Below, one piece after another: positions 45,257 through 57,618 of a DNA stretch of 64,000 bases; within the stretch, counting starts at the first letter, position 1, and each line of letters starts with the position of its first letter. Below the pieces are notes generated by a model that was not told the origin of the DNA, made no database searches, and worked only from the letters and a program-made list of their open reading frames with translations. A program made the translations under genes and the position numbers. This stretch comes from Rosa chinensis (lineage: Eukaryota > Streptophyta > Magnoliopsida > Rosales > Rosaceae), in contig NC_037094.1 of NCBI RefSeq assembly GCF_002994745.2, forward strand, positions 5,378,001 through 5,442,000, given 5' to 3'.

Positions 45257-46577
45257 TCACTTAGGAGGAGAATAGTATTGCTGAATGGTATATGTTGTCT
45301 GCAATAGGGTGAGAACCAGAAGGATAAAGGCTGCAACCAAAGAAGTGATTTTCCATGGATTAGATAAGTAATCACGCTTCAGTCGGGCTAGCCACTGGTT
45401 CCATCTAACTTTGTAATATTTATTCACTGCAGCACAGAGCCTGCCATAGCAAAAATCAACAATCAATGTGTCATTAACAAGCTTACTGAACACCTGGGAA
45501 GCATCTTCAGCACTCAACCAATTACGGATTATTTCATTGTCAGAGAGAAAAACAACATCCTTGCTGGAAGCAATGAGGTTATCCATTAAAGAGGCATAAG
45601 AAGTTACTTTATAGTCTCGACCATGATAGCATTGCTCGAAGGCTATGCGGTTCCTGAACAAAGGTTCATTAATATCTGCAATTGCAAGCTGTGGAATTGT
45701 GAGAACTCCATCTTTGAAATCAATAGTCATCAAGCCGGCCACCAACTAAGCTTCTTTTGAATTGAATGCCTGCCTCAAAGAGTTCAGTTGCATGGGGCAG
45801 TGTAATCTCTTGTTCGATTGATTCAAATTTGTGGAGTGGAACAACAATAGCACTTCTTATCAGATCAAGTATGTGTAGAATTTCATTATCATGACTGTGA
45901 TTGCGATAACCGTTGCAATTATGAGCCAGTGACGATAGTCCGCTGATGAAGAAGTTGAGAACCAGCCTAGTGAGAGAGCCTCGTTCGTAGCAGGTAAGGT
46001 TATATAGAGACTCGAGAACAAACCAAGGCAGTTGATTTTCTAGCAGCAGAAGATCATGGCAAAGATACTGGATCATGCAACCCATGTTGGATAAGGGATC
46101 ATTGAGTACATTGACCTTATCTGAATCTGGGAAAATATTGGAACGTCTCTGAAATAGTTCTAATAGGAAGCAGCCATCAATTATCATCATTTCTATGAAT
46201 TGGTTCTGGTCAAGATGATTAAATGATTCTGCATAATAATCACGGGCGCGTTTCTCAAACCAAGTAATACTATCAATACCTTGGATCAAAGCTTTTAAAC
46301 TTATATTCTTTCTTAAGAGTAGAGAATTTAAATACCACTGTTTCACATCTTTCATGTTTGCAAAAAGTTTGCTGCTACTGTGATGAAAGGGTCCGATTGA
46401 GACAACATCAGATGCCTCTGGTTTATGTTTCCGGAGTAATTCAGGAACTCTGAAAATGCAGCACTGAGCAGACAAGGGTGAATCACTGCGAAGCTTTGCT
46501 TTCATCCTCTGTTCCAATGCTTCAACATCAATATTTGTACTGCCATGATCTTCCATGACTACGGTCAATTCCGTCAT
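45257..46577 (-). pseudogene. DUF247 (UPF0481) membrane protein gene, one frameshift
   Basis: DUF247 proteins are plant-specific, usually single-exon, 400-550 residues, with a C-terminal membrane anchor. Here the frame from the ATG at 46577 (MTELTVV; an alternative is MEDHGS at 46555) carries the family start (CCIFRVPELLRKHKPEA, VSIGPFHH), the central MMIIDGCFLLELF and LLLENQLPWFVL motifs, and ends at 45720. The C-terminal part (GVLTIPQLAIADINEPLFRN, FLSDNEIIRNWLS, and the anchor ITSLVAAFILLVLTLLQT) is open in a second frame, 45745-45257. The two overlap by 26 bp and join between FKRS and VAGLMTIDF, so one small indel near 45735-45750 breaks an otherwise intact gene of about 440 residues. A sequencing error would restore function. 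Function of the family is largely unknown; some grass DUF247 genes determine self-incompatibility. Confidence 0.8.
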
Positions 46578-46649
46578 CTGAGCTGATCCGAAAGTCTGAC
46601 TAAACAGGCAAGTTAAATTGGCATTAGCATCGGTGTCAGTAAATACCAA

Positions 46650-48378
46650 TTATTTTGAATTTGATAAATTGTAAGTAAAGGTTTGAACAATTTGCAAGTA
46701 AGTTTTGACTTACCAGTCCCTTTTTTCACGATCCAACTTGTGAAGGGTGACTAGTAAAAAGCAAAGAGTAAGCAAACTGAAGTTGGCTAGACGATTGGCC
46801 TACGTACCAACAACCATTTGAAAGAAAAACTGGAATGCAAAATTAACAGGGCACAGAATTGATTTTGAACAAGAGGCACAGATCTGATTTTAAACAAGTG
46901 GAGCACAGAATAGCTTAACGAAGACTTTTTTTTTCCATTAAATGCTTGACGAAGGCTTTGCTAGGGATCCATGCTCAGAAAACAATAAAACAAAAAAATA
47001 AAATCCCGTCCGTCATTCAAAATCTAAAGGTTAATATTAATACTACACATCAGCAGCTGACTCATAATTGAGTTTATGTACATATTACTGGATTCAAAAA
47101 GCAGAAAAATGTCCTCACATATTGTTATCTTTCGCACTAAAATTATATTTGGAGAGTGAAAGCCGTCATAGCAAAACAATGGTAGTAGCCCCAAACAGCA
47201 TCACATAATTCAGTGACCTAAATAGCATTTGTGAAACAATAAACACGAACTCATCCACAGAAAGAGAAGACGAAGAGAGCTTGGAGCACCGAAACAACAC
47301 AAAATTCTCTGCTGCCGATTGCTAATTAATCCCTTGCATGGAAGGAGCTAGTACCCAACCAAATGCATACAAGTTCTACAATCAGAATAGAAGTGTAATC
47401 TATTGGATGAGCATCTTGAAACCTTCGCAACAACCAGACATGTAACTCTTGCGAAATATATGTCCCAAGTAATTAAGCTATAACATCGACAGATAGCTAC
47501 TTATTCTGTAATCAATTTGCAAATCTAATCAAAGACCCACCCGCTGCTCATGTTACTCCAAAGTCACCATAACTAAAAAAAAAAACTTCATTTGTCACAA
47601 GACTCACAACTGTCCACAACCTTATTCCAGTGGAAGTGGTCAAACATTCTCGATCGTCACTTCATTGTGATATAGTACACAGTCAGAAGCAAGTTTCCAT
47701 TATAAAGTTATGCTGCAAATGATTCTTACGTGACAAAGTGGCCTTGCACAATATCCAATTCATCAACTTCAGCTGTGATTATAAACAAATGAGGTCCTTG
47801 CTCATTGATTCGCTTGGGTTGTTCTCAATCACTCTCATCTTCACAAAATCACTAGGGTGTGAATTCACCGAAGTCATCCACTCTCCACCAATCTCGACAC
47901 TAGACGCCATGAACATATGCCAGACTCATTATCAATTGGTCCTGTTTATACTTGATATATCTGTTTGGGTGAAACAGGAATTGCATATTGCATTCATAAT
48001 GAACTTTAAACTTCTCAACTACAGACTACAATCATCGTTAAAGCTAATCTGGTAGTTAATCCAGAAGCCTGAGAGAGCCTTATAATAATAGCGTCTAACA
48101 ACTAAATTACTCTCATTGTTATCCTGAAAGTCTGAAACATCAAGTTCTAGCCTTCTTGTACTCCGTCTTATCCCTTCTCATCGTCCCGTTTTACTCCGTC
48201 TGACCCAATCAATGCATAGCCATATCTTTGTCAACGAAATAGAGATCGCACACCATTGACAAACACTAAAGCAGCCTCTTCAATGAGTAATGTCAGCAGC
48301 ACAAATCAGCCCCATTGTACTTTACAATGGAACTGATGGCAGATTTCAGTAAAGTGAAATGGCAGCCATATCTCAATT
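46650..48378. other. Intergenic: DUF247 upstream region and ALMT 3' flank
   Basis: No gene recognised. A 105-codon plus-strand frame at 47738-48055 shows no family features and is probably chance. Confidence 0.5.
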
Positions 48379-51300
48379 TCATAACTTAAGACAGTCGAGC
48401 AATCTGGTCCAAAACCCGCCGTGTGACTCTAATGGTTCCGGCAAGTCAACAGGTTCCTTGAAAAGTGCTGTCTCACCCAATTCCTCAAACGAGTCGACAA
48501 GATTTTGAAGCCTTGCAACAAATTCTATCAGCAGGGATGTGAACGTGGCCAATGACAATTGACTAGCATTTTGATAGGTATTTGATTCTTCCACTTGTGG
48601 CTCTGCATGAGCCTTAAATGTCATTCCTGCAGGCCACGAGATCTGTTTCATGAACATTTTTCCTGGGGGTACTGGCAGGTTGGAGGGGTTGCTATCAGGA
48701 GGCGAGGTGTTCAAGCTGGCAGATTTCGCTGGTACAGGATCATCCCAACTTTGTGACCCAGGAAAAGATCTGAGATCCAGTACCGCTTCACTAAGGGATT
48801 TGTATTCGTGGAATTTATTCTCCTCATCATCCAAGTCCAGGAGGTCTTGAATTTCTGCCAGCTCCTTTGGCCGATTGCCTATCTCCCAGCTTTCTGAATT
48901 GACAAGAAGATATGATTTCTGGTCAATTTTCTTTTGCAACTCTTCTGCAGCCTCATGCACTTCATTGAGTATATCTATTGGACCTATTTTCTCCATCTTT
49001 TTCAGTTTGTTTCCAAGTTCACATAACACTTTAGCACCTTCGTAACCTACTCTTTGAAGCTCCCTACTAAATACTTGTCTTCGCTCAGCCGGAGCCTACA
49101 TATACAAATATTAAAAGTTCAATATAAAAAAAATTTAAAAATACAACTTTCAAGTAAAAACATATTGGGTGAGTGTACAACACTACAACTATTCTTATGG
49201 CTGCATCTATAAAATCAACTCACAGATAGTTAAAACAACTACTTTTAGAAGTATTTCAAATGCATGAGAACCATTAGGGATGTGAGCACCTAAAACAAGT
49301 TAAAATATCCAATGAAATAACAGTGTGATTCATATCTTAATCTGTGTAGACTAACAATGATTTATATTCAATTCATACCAACTCAGAAATGTAGTAAATA
49401 GGATATATTCATGCAACAAATTGACCAAACACCTCAAGTACGGAGACTAAATTATCTGTTATCAAGCAGATGGGGAAAAATTGAATGCACTCGAGCACAA
49501 TGGATATTCACATATCATATATGCTTGCTGCAAGTCTCACTAGGAAAAGTGTTAGAGTATAATCACCCATACAACCAACAAACATCTTGGCCTTTGATTT
49601 TGATTTTGATTTCAATTCACTCCTTTAGGAGAATTGCAAATCAGAAGGAACTATTTTGAAATGAACATACTTTTTGGCAGAAAAAAATAACCAGGGTCTC
49701 AATATATCATCACTGCCATGGACTGTTGTACATTAAACTTCTAAAGCATAAATGAAATGAAAATACTGTTACTTTGATGTTAGTAGCCTAACATTGGGGT
49801 TAGAGAAGGAAATCTTTAGTACCTGTATCTCAGAAAGTACACATCCATGCAATGCCATGACCGTAAAAGCACAATGCCTTAGTGCACCACTGACTTTTAC
49901 ATAGTTCTTCCATGGATATCTAAGCATCTTGTAACGACCATGAGGTGGCTCCCAGATAGCAAATCCCATCTTCAAACAAAGTAAAAAGGAAAAAGATAAT
50001 ATGTTTATATCACTTTTTTGAGAAAGGTACGTATAATATCACTTCTACTAATGCAATGAACTATGCATCATCATATTGCCATAATAAAAATACCAGAGCA
50101 TCCTCTTGGCTTGTAGATTCCACAGCAGATCTGTATCCACTGTAAAGTGGGTCATCAGAAGCTTGGTAGGTAAGAATTTTGGAAGGGATCCTCTCATATT
50201 CAATACAGTTGAGGTAAGTACTGACGCAACCTGAAAAGTACACAAAAGATTCAACAAAAGAAAATTGAGTATAACAATTCCAGGGGAATGGACTAATGGA
50301 AAATAACAGAAAATCAGAATGTCAGAACCAAGTTTAAAGCATATAGTAAACTCCACCTTCCAAAGATTTTGCAACGCCCATGAAATTTTTTGCCACCAAC
50401 TTGTGTAGATCCTCACCAGCCCAGATGGGATATATCAATATATTTACTCCCAAACCAACACCAGCACCCAATGCAATGAGCAAGAATCGTGACACAGCCG
50501 TATGGACAAATTCCCTCGTCCTATACCCAGATACCATGATGAAACAATACGTCAACAAGAACACCCGAAATCCGTACTCATAAGGCTTCATCGTCGGGTA
50601 TAGTTTTGCGTAAGTTGCAATAAATCCTAGCAACCACACAACATGACATGAGCATTTGAGAAAAAATAGAAAAGAAAAAATAAGTAGCAATACTGAGCTA
50701 CGTAAATTATATACTAATTCCATATTCAGACCTATGATAAAGATACTGGCAACAATAACAGCTTCTTCCCACTCTCCAGCTAACCCCGATAACTCTGCCA
50801 TACCCAATGCAAGGCCTCCAGCAGACAATGTCCCCAAGCCACGGTTAAATCCTTTGCTCAAAGTAGCTCCTACAGATGAAGCGTATACATTAAAAACAAG
50901 AAACCAAACTAGACACATACATGTTCATCAGTTCGTGTTGCAACACAACAAACAACACTGAAATAGACAATACACAGCGAACTCTAGCAATGAATTATCT
51001 TCAAAGTCAAAGCCCCGCAGGTAACAAAGAAAAAAGTTTTTTTTTTTTTTAAAAGCTACTAAAAAAAGAAAGATGATAGTACTATAATCTAATCATTCAA
51101 TCAAACTCAACTGACTAAAAAAAGACATGTAGCCCTGCCCCAGATAGAAACTGTATATAAGCTCCCCTTTCTTTTCCGTGATTAAACTGTCAACTAATCC
51201 GCTTTATAAAAAAGCTGCAACTCACTCCATGATTACAAGGCCGAGAAGCTTAAACACACGCGCAAATTGACAAAGATGACATGAAATTGAGCTAAAAAAA

Positions 51301-51748
51301 CCGAATAGAGCCAAAAAGAAAAGGGGGGGCGAAGAAGAGAAAAAAAAATACCTATGCTAAATTCAAACACGACCACAACAGTGAGAATGGCCCAAACCGA
51401 GTATCGACTGAGCTGCTTGAAGGGCTCTTTGAGGAAAATCAGCAAAGAAATGAGCATCAGAGCCAGACCCATCTTCGCGGAGAAGACGATCTTTCTGGGA
51501 TCAGACTGGCCCATTTTAATAGCCCGCCGAGAAACGCCTTGCACAGTCCGGCACCACCCCGCAACCTTATCGGAAACCGACCGGAAACTGCAACACCAAC
51601 GCGAAGAAGAAGAAGAAGAAGAGCCATACGGCTCTAGTTCCTCGATTGGGAAGAAACTCACCTCGGAATAGCGCTTGTTGGTGGAGAGAAGCCTCTCTTT
51701 TTTCTCTTGGAAGCTGCGCTTGAACGAACCCATCTTCGCTGCTGCCAT
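48379..51748 (-). CDS. Aluminium-activated malate transporter, ALMT4/ALMT9-like (6 exons)
   Basis: Exons (leftward): 51748-51352, 50869-50732, 50626-50357, 50230-50094, 49969-49823, 49095-48379; 601 residues in total. ALMT proteins are anion channels; the ALMT4/5/6/9 clade sits in the tonoplast and moves malate or chloride in vacuoles and guard cells. Evidence: the N-terminal region [20 protein letters not shown] leading into the first of six membrane helices, the [30 protein letters not shown] signature across intron 1, [19 protein letters not shown], a WEPPHGRY motif at the start of exon 5 (conserved in the family), and a long soluble C-terminal domain. All introns are GT-AG. Exon phases 1,1,1,0,0 all join in frame. 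Tonoplast location is inferred from clade resemblance and length. Confidence 0.92.
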
Positions 51749-52360
51749 TCTTTAACGTTGAAGTGTTACGTAGAACTCTCCTTGTTTCTTGGGATGTGGA
51801 GGCTTTGGTTTGGATCTAAAGCAAAAAAGAGATGTGCTTGGGGTTGAAGGAACTGAATTTTGTATCCTGGGTTTGGTTGAGAAGCAAAATTAAAGAAAGG
51901 GGTTTGATAAATTTAGCAAGTGAAATGATGGAAGGAAGTAAACTCAACTCAACTCAAGTGAATGAGCAAAAAGCTTGGAGTGAAACTTCAGGAATGATTG
52001 AGATAAGTTACTTGATGGTGCTGAATTCCAGGTGAGATTTATGATTGGATAATGGTGTTTCTTAAACGACGTCGCAGGACAATTGGATTAATTCAGGGAA
52101 TTAATATATTTATTTATTCGATTTTCTTTGAAAAATTATACGAATGAAATCACATCTAGAAGGAATGAGGCGTGCGCTTGACCAGTTGAGCATGAAAACT
52201 GCAGTGAATGAATTCATATAAACTATAAAAGCTAAAAAGTCCAATTTGGGTAGCCTTTTTGGACCTCAACTGATAATGCAATTATTCGGCTTTCCATCAT
52301 AGATAAATTGGAACCTATTTTGCATTAATTCTATACTCTAGTCTTATCAAAACACCCACG
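51749..52360. other. ALMT upstream region
   Basis: Non-coding, AT-rich. A 67-codon plus-strand frame (51832-52035) overlaps the expected promoter and leader and has no family resemblance. Confidence 0.5.
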
Positions 52361-53123
52361 TAAGGCCATCTCCAATAAGAAGGGCTATAGATAACCTTAA
52401 GCCATTTTTGCTAAAAAATGGACTCTAACAAAGGAATGTCCAAAGGGCTAGAAGTGGAGAGAGCTACATTTAGCCCTATAGGTGGCCTTTTAGCTCTTGG
52501 TGGGGCTGACGGCAAATTAGCCAAATATTGCTATTTGTGATGCAATACTTTAATCCAATAGTTGATAATCAAGCAAATGATTTAATCCAATGGCTTACTA
52601 TTAATGAGTATAATTATACACATGAGAGCAACTAGCCATTGGCTGCATAATTTTTTTTTTTTAGTATATATGTAATCAAAATAAAACGGTAACATTTGTG
52701 TTACCAAGAAAAAAAATAGTAACATTTATGTTATAAAAAAAAAAGGGTAACAAAACGGTAACTTTTTTTTCCACTTTACCTATATATACATATATTCACT
52801 TGTTCATAATTTCTCACACTTTCTACCCTCTCCAACACCACTTCTACTTATTTGAAGCATGCCTTCGTCTTCACGTTGCCTCTCATTCCACTGAGAAAAC
52901 CAGTTCAAATTCATTGCAAAATGTAATGAAAAGTTAGAAAATGAACAAACAATTAGAGAGGAGATAGAGGAAGTAGTGAGATATGCATCTGAAACCACTG
53001 TTTTTATTGAGGTTTGAAGCTGAAGATATAACCGCCACGCATGCATAAAATCTAATCGGAAATCTAGAGAGTTGATCACAACACGACACGTGGCATTCAA
53101 AAATCCTATCGGTAAATTTGATA

Positions 53124-54619
53124 GGGACCGTGACCACTTACCCAATTTCAACAACAAAATTGCCCACTTACTCCACTAAGAGTTTTTTAACCTCACTTAC
53201 CCAATTAATTATCTATTGACAATTTTGCCCTATCAATTCACCTAAAACTCATCGATCTCTCTCTCCTCTCAAACTCTCTCTCCTCCCAGAGTGTCTCTTT
53301 CTCTCTCTCCAGCCGGCAGTGCCGACCACGCCTTCAACACCTTCATCGTCGACCTCAAGCCCGGCGCCGGCTAGCACATCCCAAGCCCCATCTTCGTCGA
53401 CCCCATGCCCACCGTCAATTGCCGAACACTGATCTCGTACCGATCACTGATCTGGACTCCTGGTAACTCTGATGATCAAAAGCTCGCACTTTCTGATGCG
53501 ATTTAGGGACCGGTGACCGCAGTTTCTTTGCTTCTTTGCTCCCGGAGCCTCTTTGCTTCTGGAGGCTCACTGATCTGGAGTTGCTTTGCTTCTGGAGAAG
53601 ACGAAGGCAGCCGGTCGAAATCGTACCGGAATCGAGCTGAAGGAGCATGGGTGTCTAAAGGGGAAGCATGGGTGGCCGGAGAAAAATTTTGACGCTTTTT
53701 TTTTTTTTTCTGATTTATCCGGTTGCTGCGTTTTTTTTTTAAGAATTGTTGTTCAGTTCTTTTTTTTGGCAACGAATAGCAATTTTTTTTTTTGAATGTC
53801 TATTGGATTGGAGGCCAATGATCTACTATATGTTCAACAATGTGAGTAATCTGACATTGCAATGTAACTGTGGGGTTTGTTTGATGGTCTACTGGGGGGC
53901 AGTAGACACATTATTGGCCCCCAGTAGACTTTGATACGATGGACAGTGATCACTATAGTGTGGTGTTTTGATAAGTTACCTGTTGTTTTCTGTGTATTAA
54001 AGTCAAATTATCTGTGAATCCTACAAAATGGTGCATTTTTGGTGGTCTATTGGGAGGCAGTAGAAACATTGGACTTTGTATTGGGGGCAATAATATGATT
54101 ACTGGGAGGCAGTAATACGATTATAAATTGATCAATTGTTCCTGTAGTGTATTCATTTTGGTTTTGGGAGTTCATACAATTCACTGGACGACAATAATAT
54201 GATTTTTGGGAGGCAATAATATGATTACTGGGGGGCAGTAATATGATTACTGGGGGGCAGTAATATGATTACTGGGGGGCAATAATAGCCGGATTCCGGA
54301 TTCCAGTCATCGGTCGCCGGATTCCGGTTACCGGTTCCCTGAATCCGGTCGCCGGAATCCGGTCACCGTTCGCCGGAGTCCGGTCGCAGGAGACCGCGCC
54401 GGCCACTAGTCACCGGAGCACAGCAAGGTGGAATGTGACTTCTCTCTCTAAGTGAGAAAGAAGGAAAGGGCAAAAAAGTCTCAAAAAAAAAGAAAAAAGA
54501 ATTAATTGGGTAAAGGGGAAATAATCCCTTAGAGTGTTTTGGGTAAATGGGGTTAAAAAACAGTTGGTGGAGCAAGTGGACAATTTTTAGCCTAAAATCG
54601 GGTAAATGATCATTTTCCC
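53124..54619. mobile_element. Mutator-like (MULE) element nested in the Harbinger element, 1496 bp
   Basis: The 9-bp duplication aatttgata (53115-53123 and 54620-54628) is perfect. Long TIRs: gggaccgtgaccacttaccc from the left, and, read inward from 54619, gggaaaatgatcatttaccc. Similarity continues for about 100 bp (cccacttactccact and tccacttgctccacc; ttttttaacc in both). The interior contains a CT-rich tract, GC-rich ccggattccgg clusters and G-rich tandem repeats. Same family as 36011-43081. No transposase frame. Confidence 0.9.
54193..54290. repeat. 22-bp G-rich tandem repeat, 4 copies and a partial
   Basis: Units of the form agtaatatgattactggggggc begin at 54193, 54215, 54237 and 54259, with a partial at 54281. 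Earlier variants (ctgggaggcagtaatacgat) lie at about 54098. Related gggcaatagacgtc repeats occur in the sister MULE. Confidence 0.9.
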
Positions 54620-55017
54620 AATTTGATAAGACTCTGTAATAATTAATTTTGCCACGTCGACACTTTATCTAATTGGGAATCTACATATTTGCTTCCGAAG
54701 TGGCACGTGGCACTTAAAAAACTTATCAGAAAATGTTATCAACAATACCACATAAATACCTCATCCAAATATACACCTTAAAAATTAATTTTTTCCTCAT
54801 AAATTAATTTTTGTCTAAATTAAAATATTATTAAAATAAAATAAAATCATAAAAATTAAAAAATATAATGTAAAATCATAAAATACTTGATAGGGCTAAA
54901 ATTTGGTCCTCCCTTACTGGAGATGGTTTACTTGTTCATGAATAAAAAATAATATTTCTGGGGGCTAAATTATAGCCCTGATCCTAATATAGCCCTCCCT
55001 TACTGGAGATGGCCTAA

Positions 55018-55493
55018 CCTGATTGTGAGAGTCTATGGTTTGCTAGTTAGAAATGAGAGTCTAAATTCGAGCGTTTTCTCGTTTTTTTGACTAAAATATT
55101 ATTGCAATGAAGGAAATTTGAACTTGAAAATTCTTTCTCTAAAAAGAACCGTGATTAATTTTACTATAAATACTCGATCAGTACTAATCTTCTAATAAGT
55201 TTTGTTTGCAAATTGATAGATTAGAGGCGAAACAAGTAGAATATAGTGCATGGACAATCACATCGGCCGACTTGGTTGAATAGACATATGCAGGACTATA
55301 TTGTAGCACATAAACAGCATTACATGTGCACGGCTTGACTTTGAAGCCAGACTTTGCTCAATAAGATTCAGTGCCCCTTTTGTTTTAAATGTAACATAAC
55401 AGTTTGTTTTACATACTAGTCCAAACAATCAACGCAAGGAAAATGAATGTTACACAAGCATGATGCATCTAGCTCTTGCGCAACGAGACGATT
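55018..55493. other. Intergenic / 3' flank of the HMA-protein gene
   Basis: AT-rich, nothing recognised. Confidence 0.5.
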
Positions 55494-56057
55494 TTAATAA
55501 TGTTTCTCGTTGTGTATACGAGTTTCGAATTGGTTATTGCAGCTGTTGGATATGAGATTCCAATTAGAACTGATCAAAGGTCTCTGCTGCTCTTGATGTT
55601 GATCTTGCTCATTGTCATTGGTGTTACTGCTGACCTGAAGTTCTTGTATGTCGAGTATCTCAACTCGGCGATTAGTCTTCTTCCTAATCTTGATTGCTAC
55701 GTCTTGTGGGATGAATCTACCATACACGCTCACCCTGCACTCCTTTTTCTCTATCAAATGTGTCTCCAGTTCTGTAAACTTACATAATTAATCATCATGA
55801 AGTATACAAATATATATATAGTCTTAATTAGTACTTGAAAACAAGAAATGATGGTTGATGAAATTTCTCACCTCGCATATCAAGAAGGGCTCTCTTTACT
55901 TTTCTGTAACAACCATTGCAATCGATATTGATTCTCATGAGCATGCAGCAGAACTGATCCAACATGGGCAATTTGTATCAAACAATGCGGATACTAGAAA
56001 ACCGAATGAGATTTTGATTTGTTTAATTTTGATTGATGAGCATACCTTGTCCGTCAT
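55494..56057 (-). CDS. Heavy-metal-associated (HMA) domain protein, HIPP-like (3 exons)
   Basis: Exons (leftward) 56057-56046, 55953-55872 and 55771-55494, 123 residues. The HMA fold is visible as MRINIDCNGCYRKVKRALLDM with the CxxC metal site (Cys-Asn-Gly-Cys), then HLIEKKECRVSVYGRF, IRKKTNRRVEILDI, followed by a low-complexity Q/N-rich tail. The C terminus NEKHY lacks a CaaX box, so the isoprenylation typical of HIPPs is not expected. The first exon is only four codons (MTDK); its assignment rests on frame and on the short N termini of related proteins, so the start is uncertain (an in-frame ATG at 56168 is an alternative). Probably a metal-binding or chaperone-like protein; no target can be named. 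Confidence 0.75.
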
Positions 56058-56168
56058 GAACTTGTGATCAGATTTGAGAGAGATGTAATATGGTTGCTGC
56101 AGAATCTGAATGGTGGAATAGCCGAATAGACAAGTACGTGCAAGAAAGTTGATAGTGAAATGCAACAA

Positions 56169-57618
56169 TGCATGAGATAATATAGGAAATGGAAAAGGGG
56201 TATCATGAGCTGGTTAAGTGCTGTTATGTTGCTTCATGTTGTTGTGTATTTGTTAATGATCTTGGAATCTGATTCAATTCCATTGTCGTTTAGTTTTTCT
56301 CATTATATATGCACTTAACCTAGCTAGCTGCTAGCTAGAGCATCCCTTTCTTGCTTCCAGATGTTCCTGTGCCAACACAAGGGCATCACTTTTCTCAATT
56401 ATATATACACACTTTTCCAAATGGTAAAAGCTTCATTCTAAAAAATTAATATTCAAAGTGTTCAATCTTTTTTTTTTTTTACTCCAAGGAATTAATTCTT
56501 TTTGGGATTCCAAATTTCCCCAAGTGAATGATAAATCTGCCCTTGGAACTAAGGAGCCACTGCAGGAATGGCTCCATTAGTCACAATCACATTCCAATTA
56601 CTGAAGATTTGAAGAATAATCAACTATGAGCTTCACTGTCACTGTACTACATATATAGTTATACTATTAGAGCACAGGATAGAATATATAATACACCTCC
56701 GCAACCATGAGAGCTAGACACAGTTGAAGCTAGGATCGAATGAGATCCTTCTTTATGTAAGAGTGTTTATATTTGTCATGATCAACTTCTGCGTTCATAG
56801 AATATTAAGTACCGACTAATATTACATTTTTGGCAACAACATCAGCACCGAGATCATCAGGTACTTCTACCGTTGAGCTGGTTCTAGGAAGTCGCCACCA
56901 CTTCTAGGCCGTGTGAGGAAATAGTCGAGCAAACTAACCCAAGAAATCGGAGACATGACTAATTTAGTAGTGTGAATATTCAAACTAGGCAATATTTCAC
57001 TGTGTTTCACAATGTTTACCTCAACGTGTCCCACGTGTGAACATTATTTTGCATTTTTTCACTCCTTGTTCCCCTCTTATTCTTATATTTTGCTCTACTA
57101 CGGTATGTAAAATTCACATTTTTTTACTATTTCAAAACCACTAATTCACTTTATTAAGAAAAGATTTTACCTTTTGACATCATGTTACTAGATACTTCAC
57201 TTCAAATTTTACTATTACATATTACATGACTTGGGCTGGAAAAGGGAGACACCTCAAAATACACGTGCCAAAATTCAGCTTAGTTTTCCAACCACAAAAT
57301 TTCCTAACTAAAGCAATTGAGGGTAATATTTAATCTTAGTTACCTTGGGGGCTTGGGGAATGACTGAATGAGGCAAGAAATGCATGCCGATCCAGTAGCG
57401 TACACATGCCTAGCATGTAGCAACAAACACTCAAACACTACCTGCATATGGATCTGTTTTACACCTCTGGAAATCAAACATAGCAAGAAGTCTATGCCAA
57501 ATAACACACACCATACATGTTACAAGCAACTCACACAAAGAACATGCATTTCATCTATTTACTTTCATCTTGTTAATCTCTAACTCTTGTACATCAGAAC
57601 TTAATAACACAGCAAAAT
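56169..57618. other. Intergenic, divergent promoters
   Basis: No gene. Contains AT-rich sequence and long runs of T (56467-56480). It separates two divergently transcribed genes, so it should hold both promoters; I see no clear core elements to assign. Confidence 0.5.

Larger units (their letters stand above)
52364..55014. mobile_element. PIF/Harbinger (Tourist-like) element with a nested MULE, 2651 bp overall
   Basis: Inverted ends ggccatctccaataagaagg (52364) and ccttactggagatggcc (to 55014), with the 3-bp duplication taa (52361-52363 and 55015-55017). Without the MULE it is about 1150 bp, AT-rich and non-coding. A second, internal near-end (ctggagatggtttac at about 54920) and several agccct motifs echo the termini, suggesting internal rearrangement. 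Confidence 0.8.

Noticed and set aside
47738..48055. 105-codon plus-strand open frame
   Set aside because: No family resemblance, antisense side of the ALMT 3' flank, composition like surrounding non-coding DNA.
54193..54290. CRISPR-like array
   Set aside because: Units are directly contiguous with no unique spacers, in a plant nuclear transposon.
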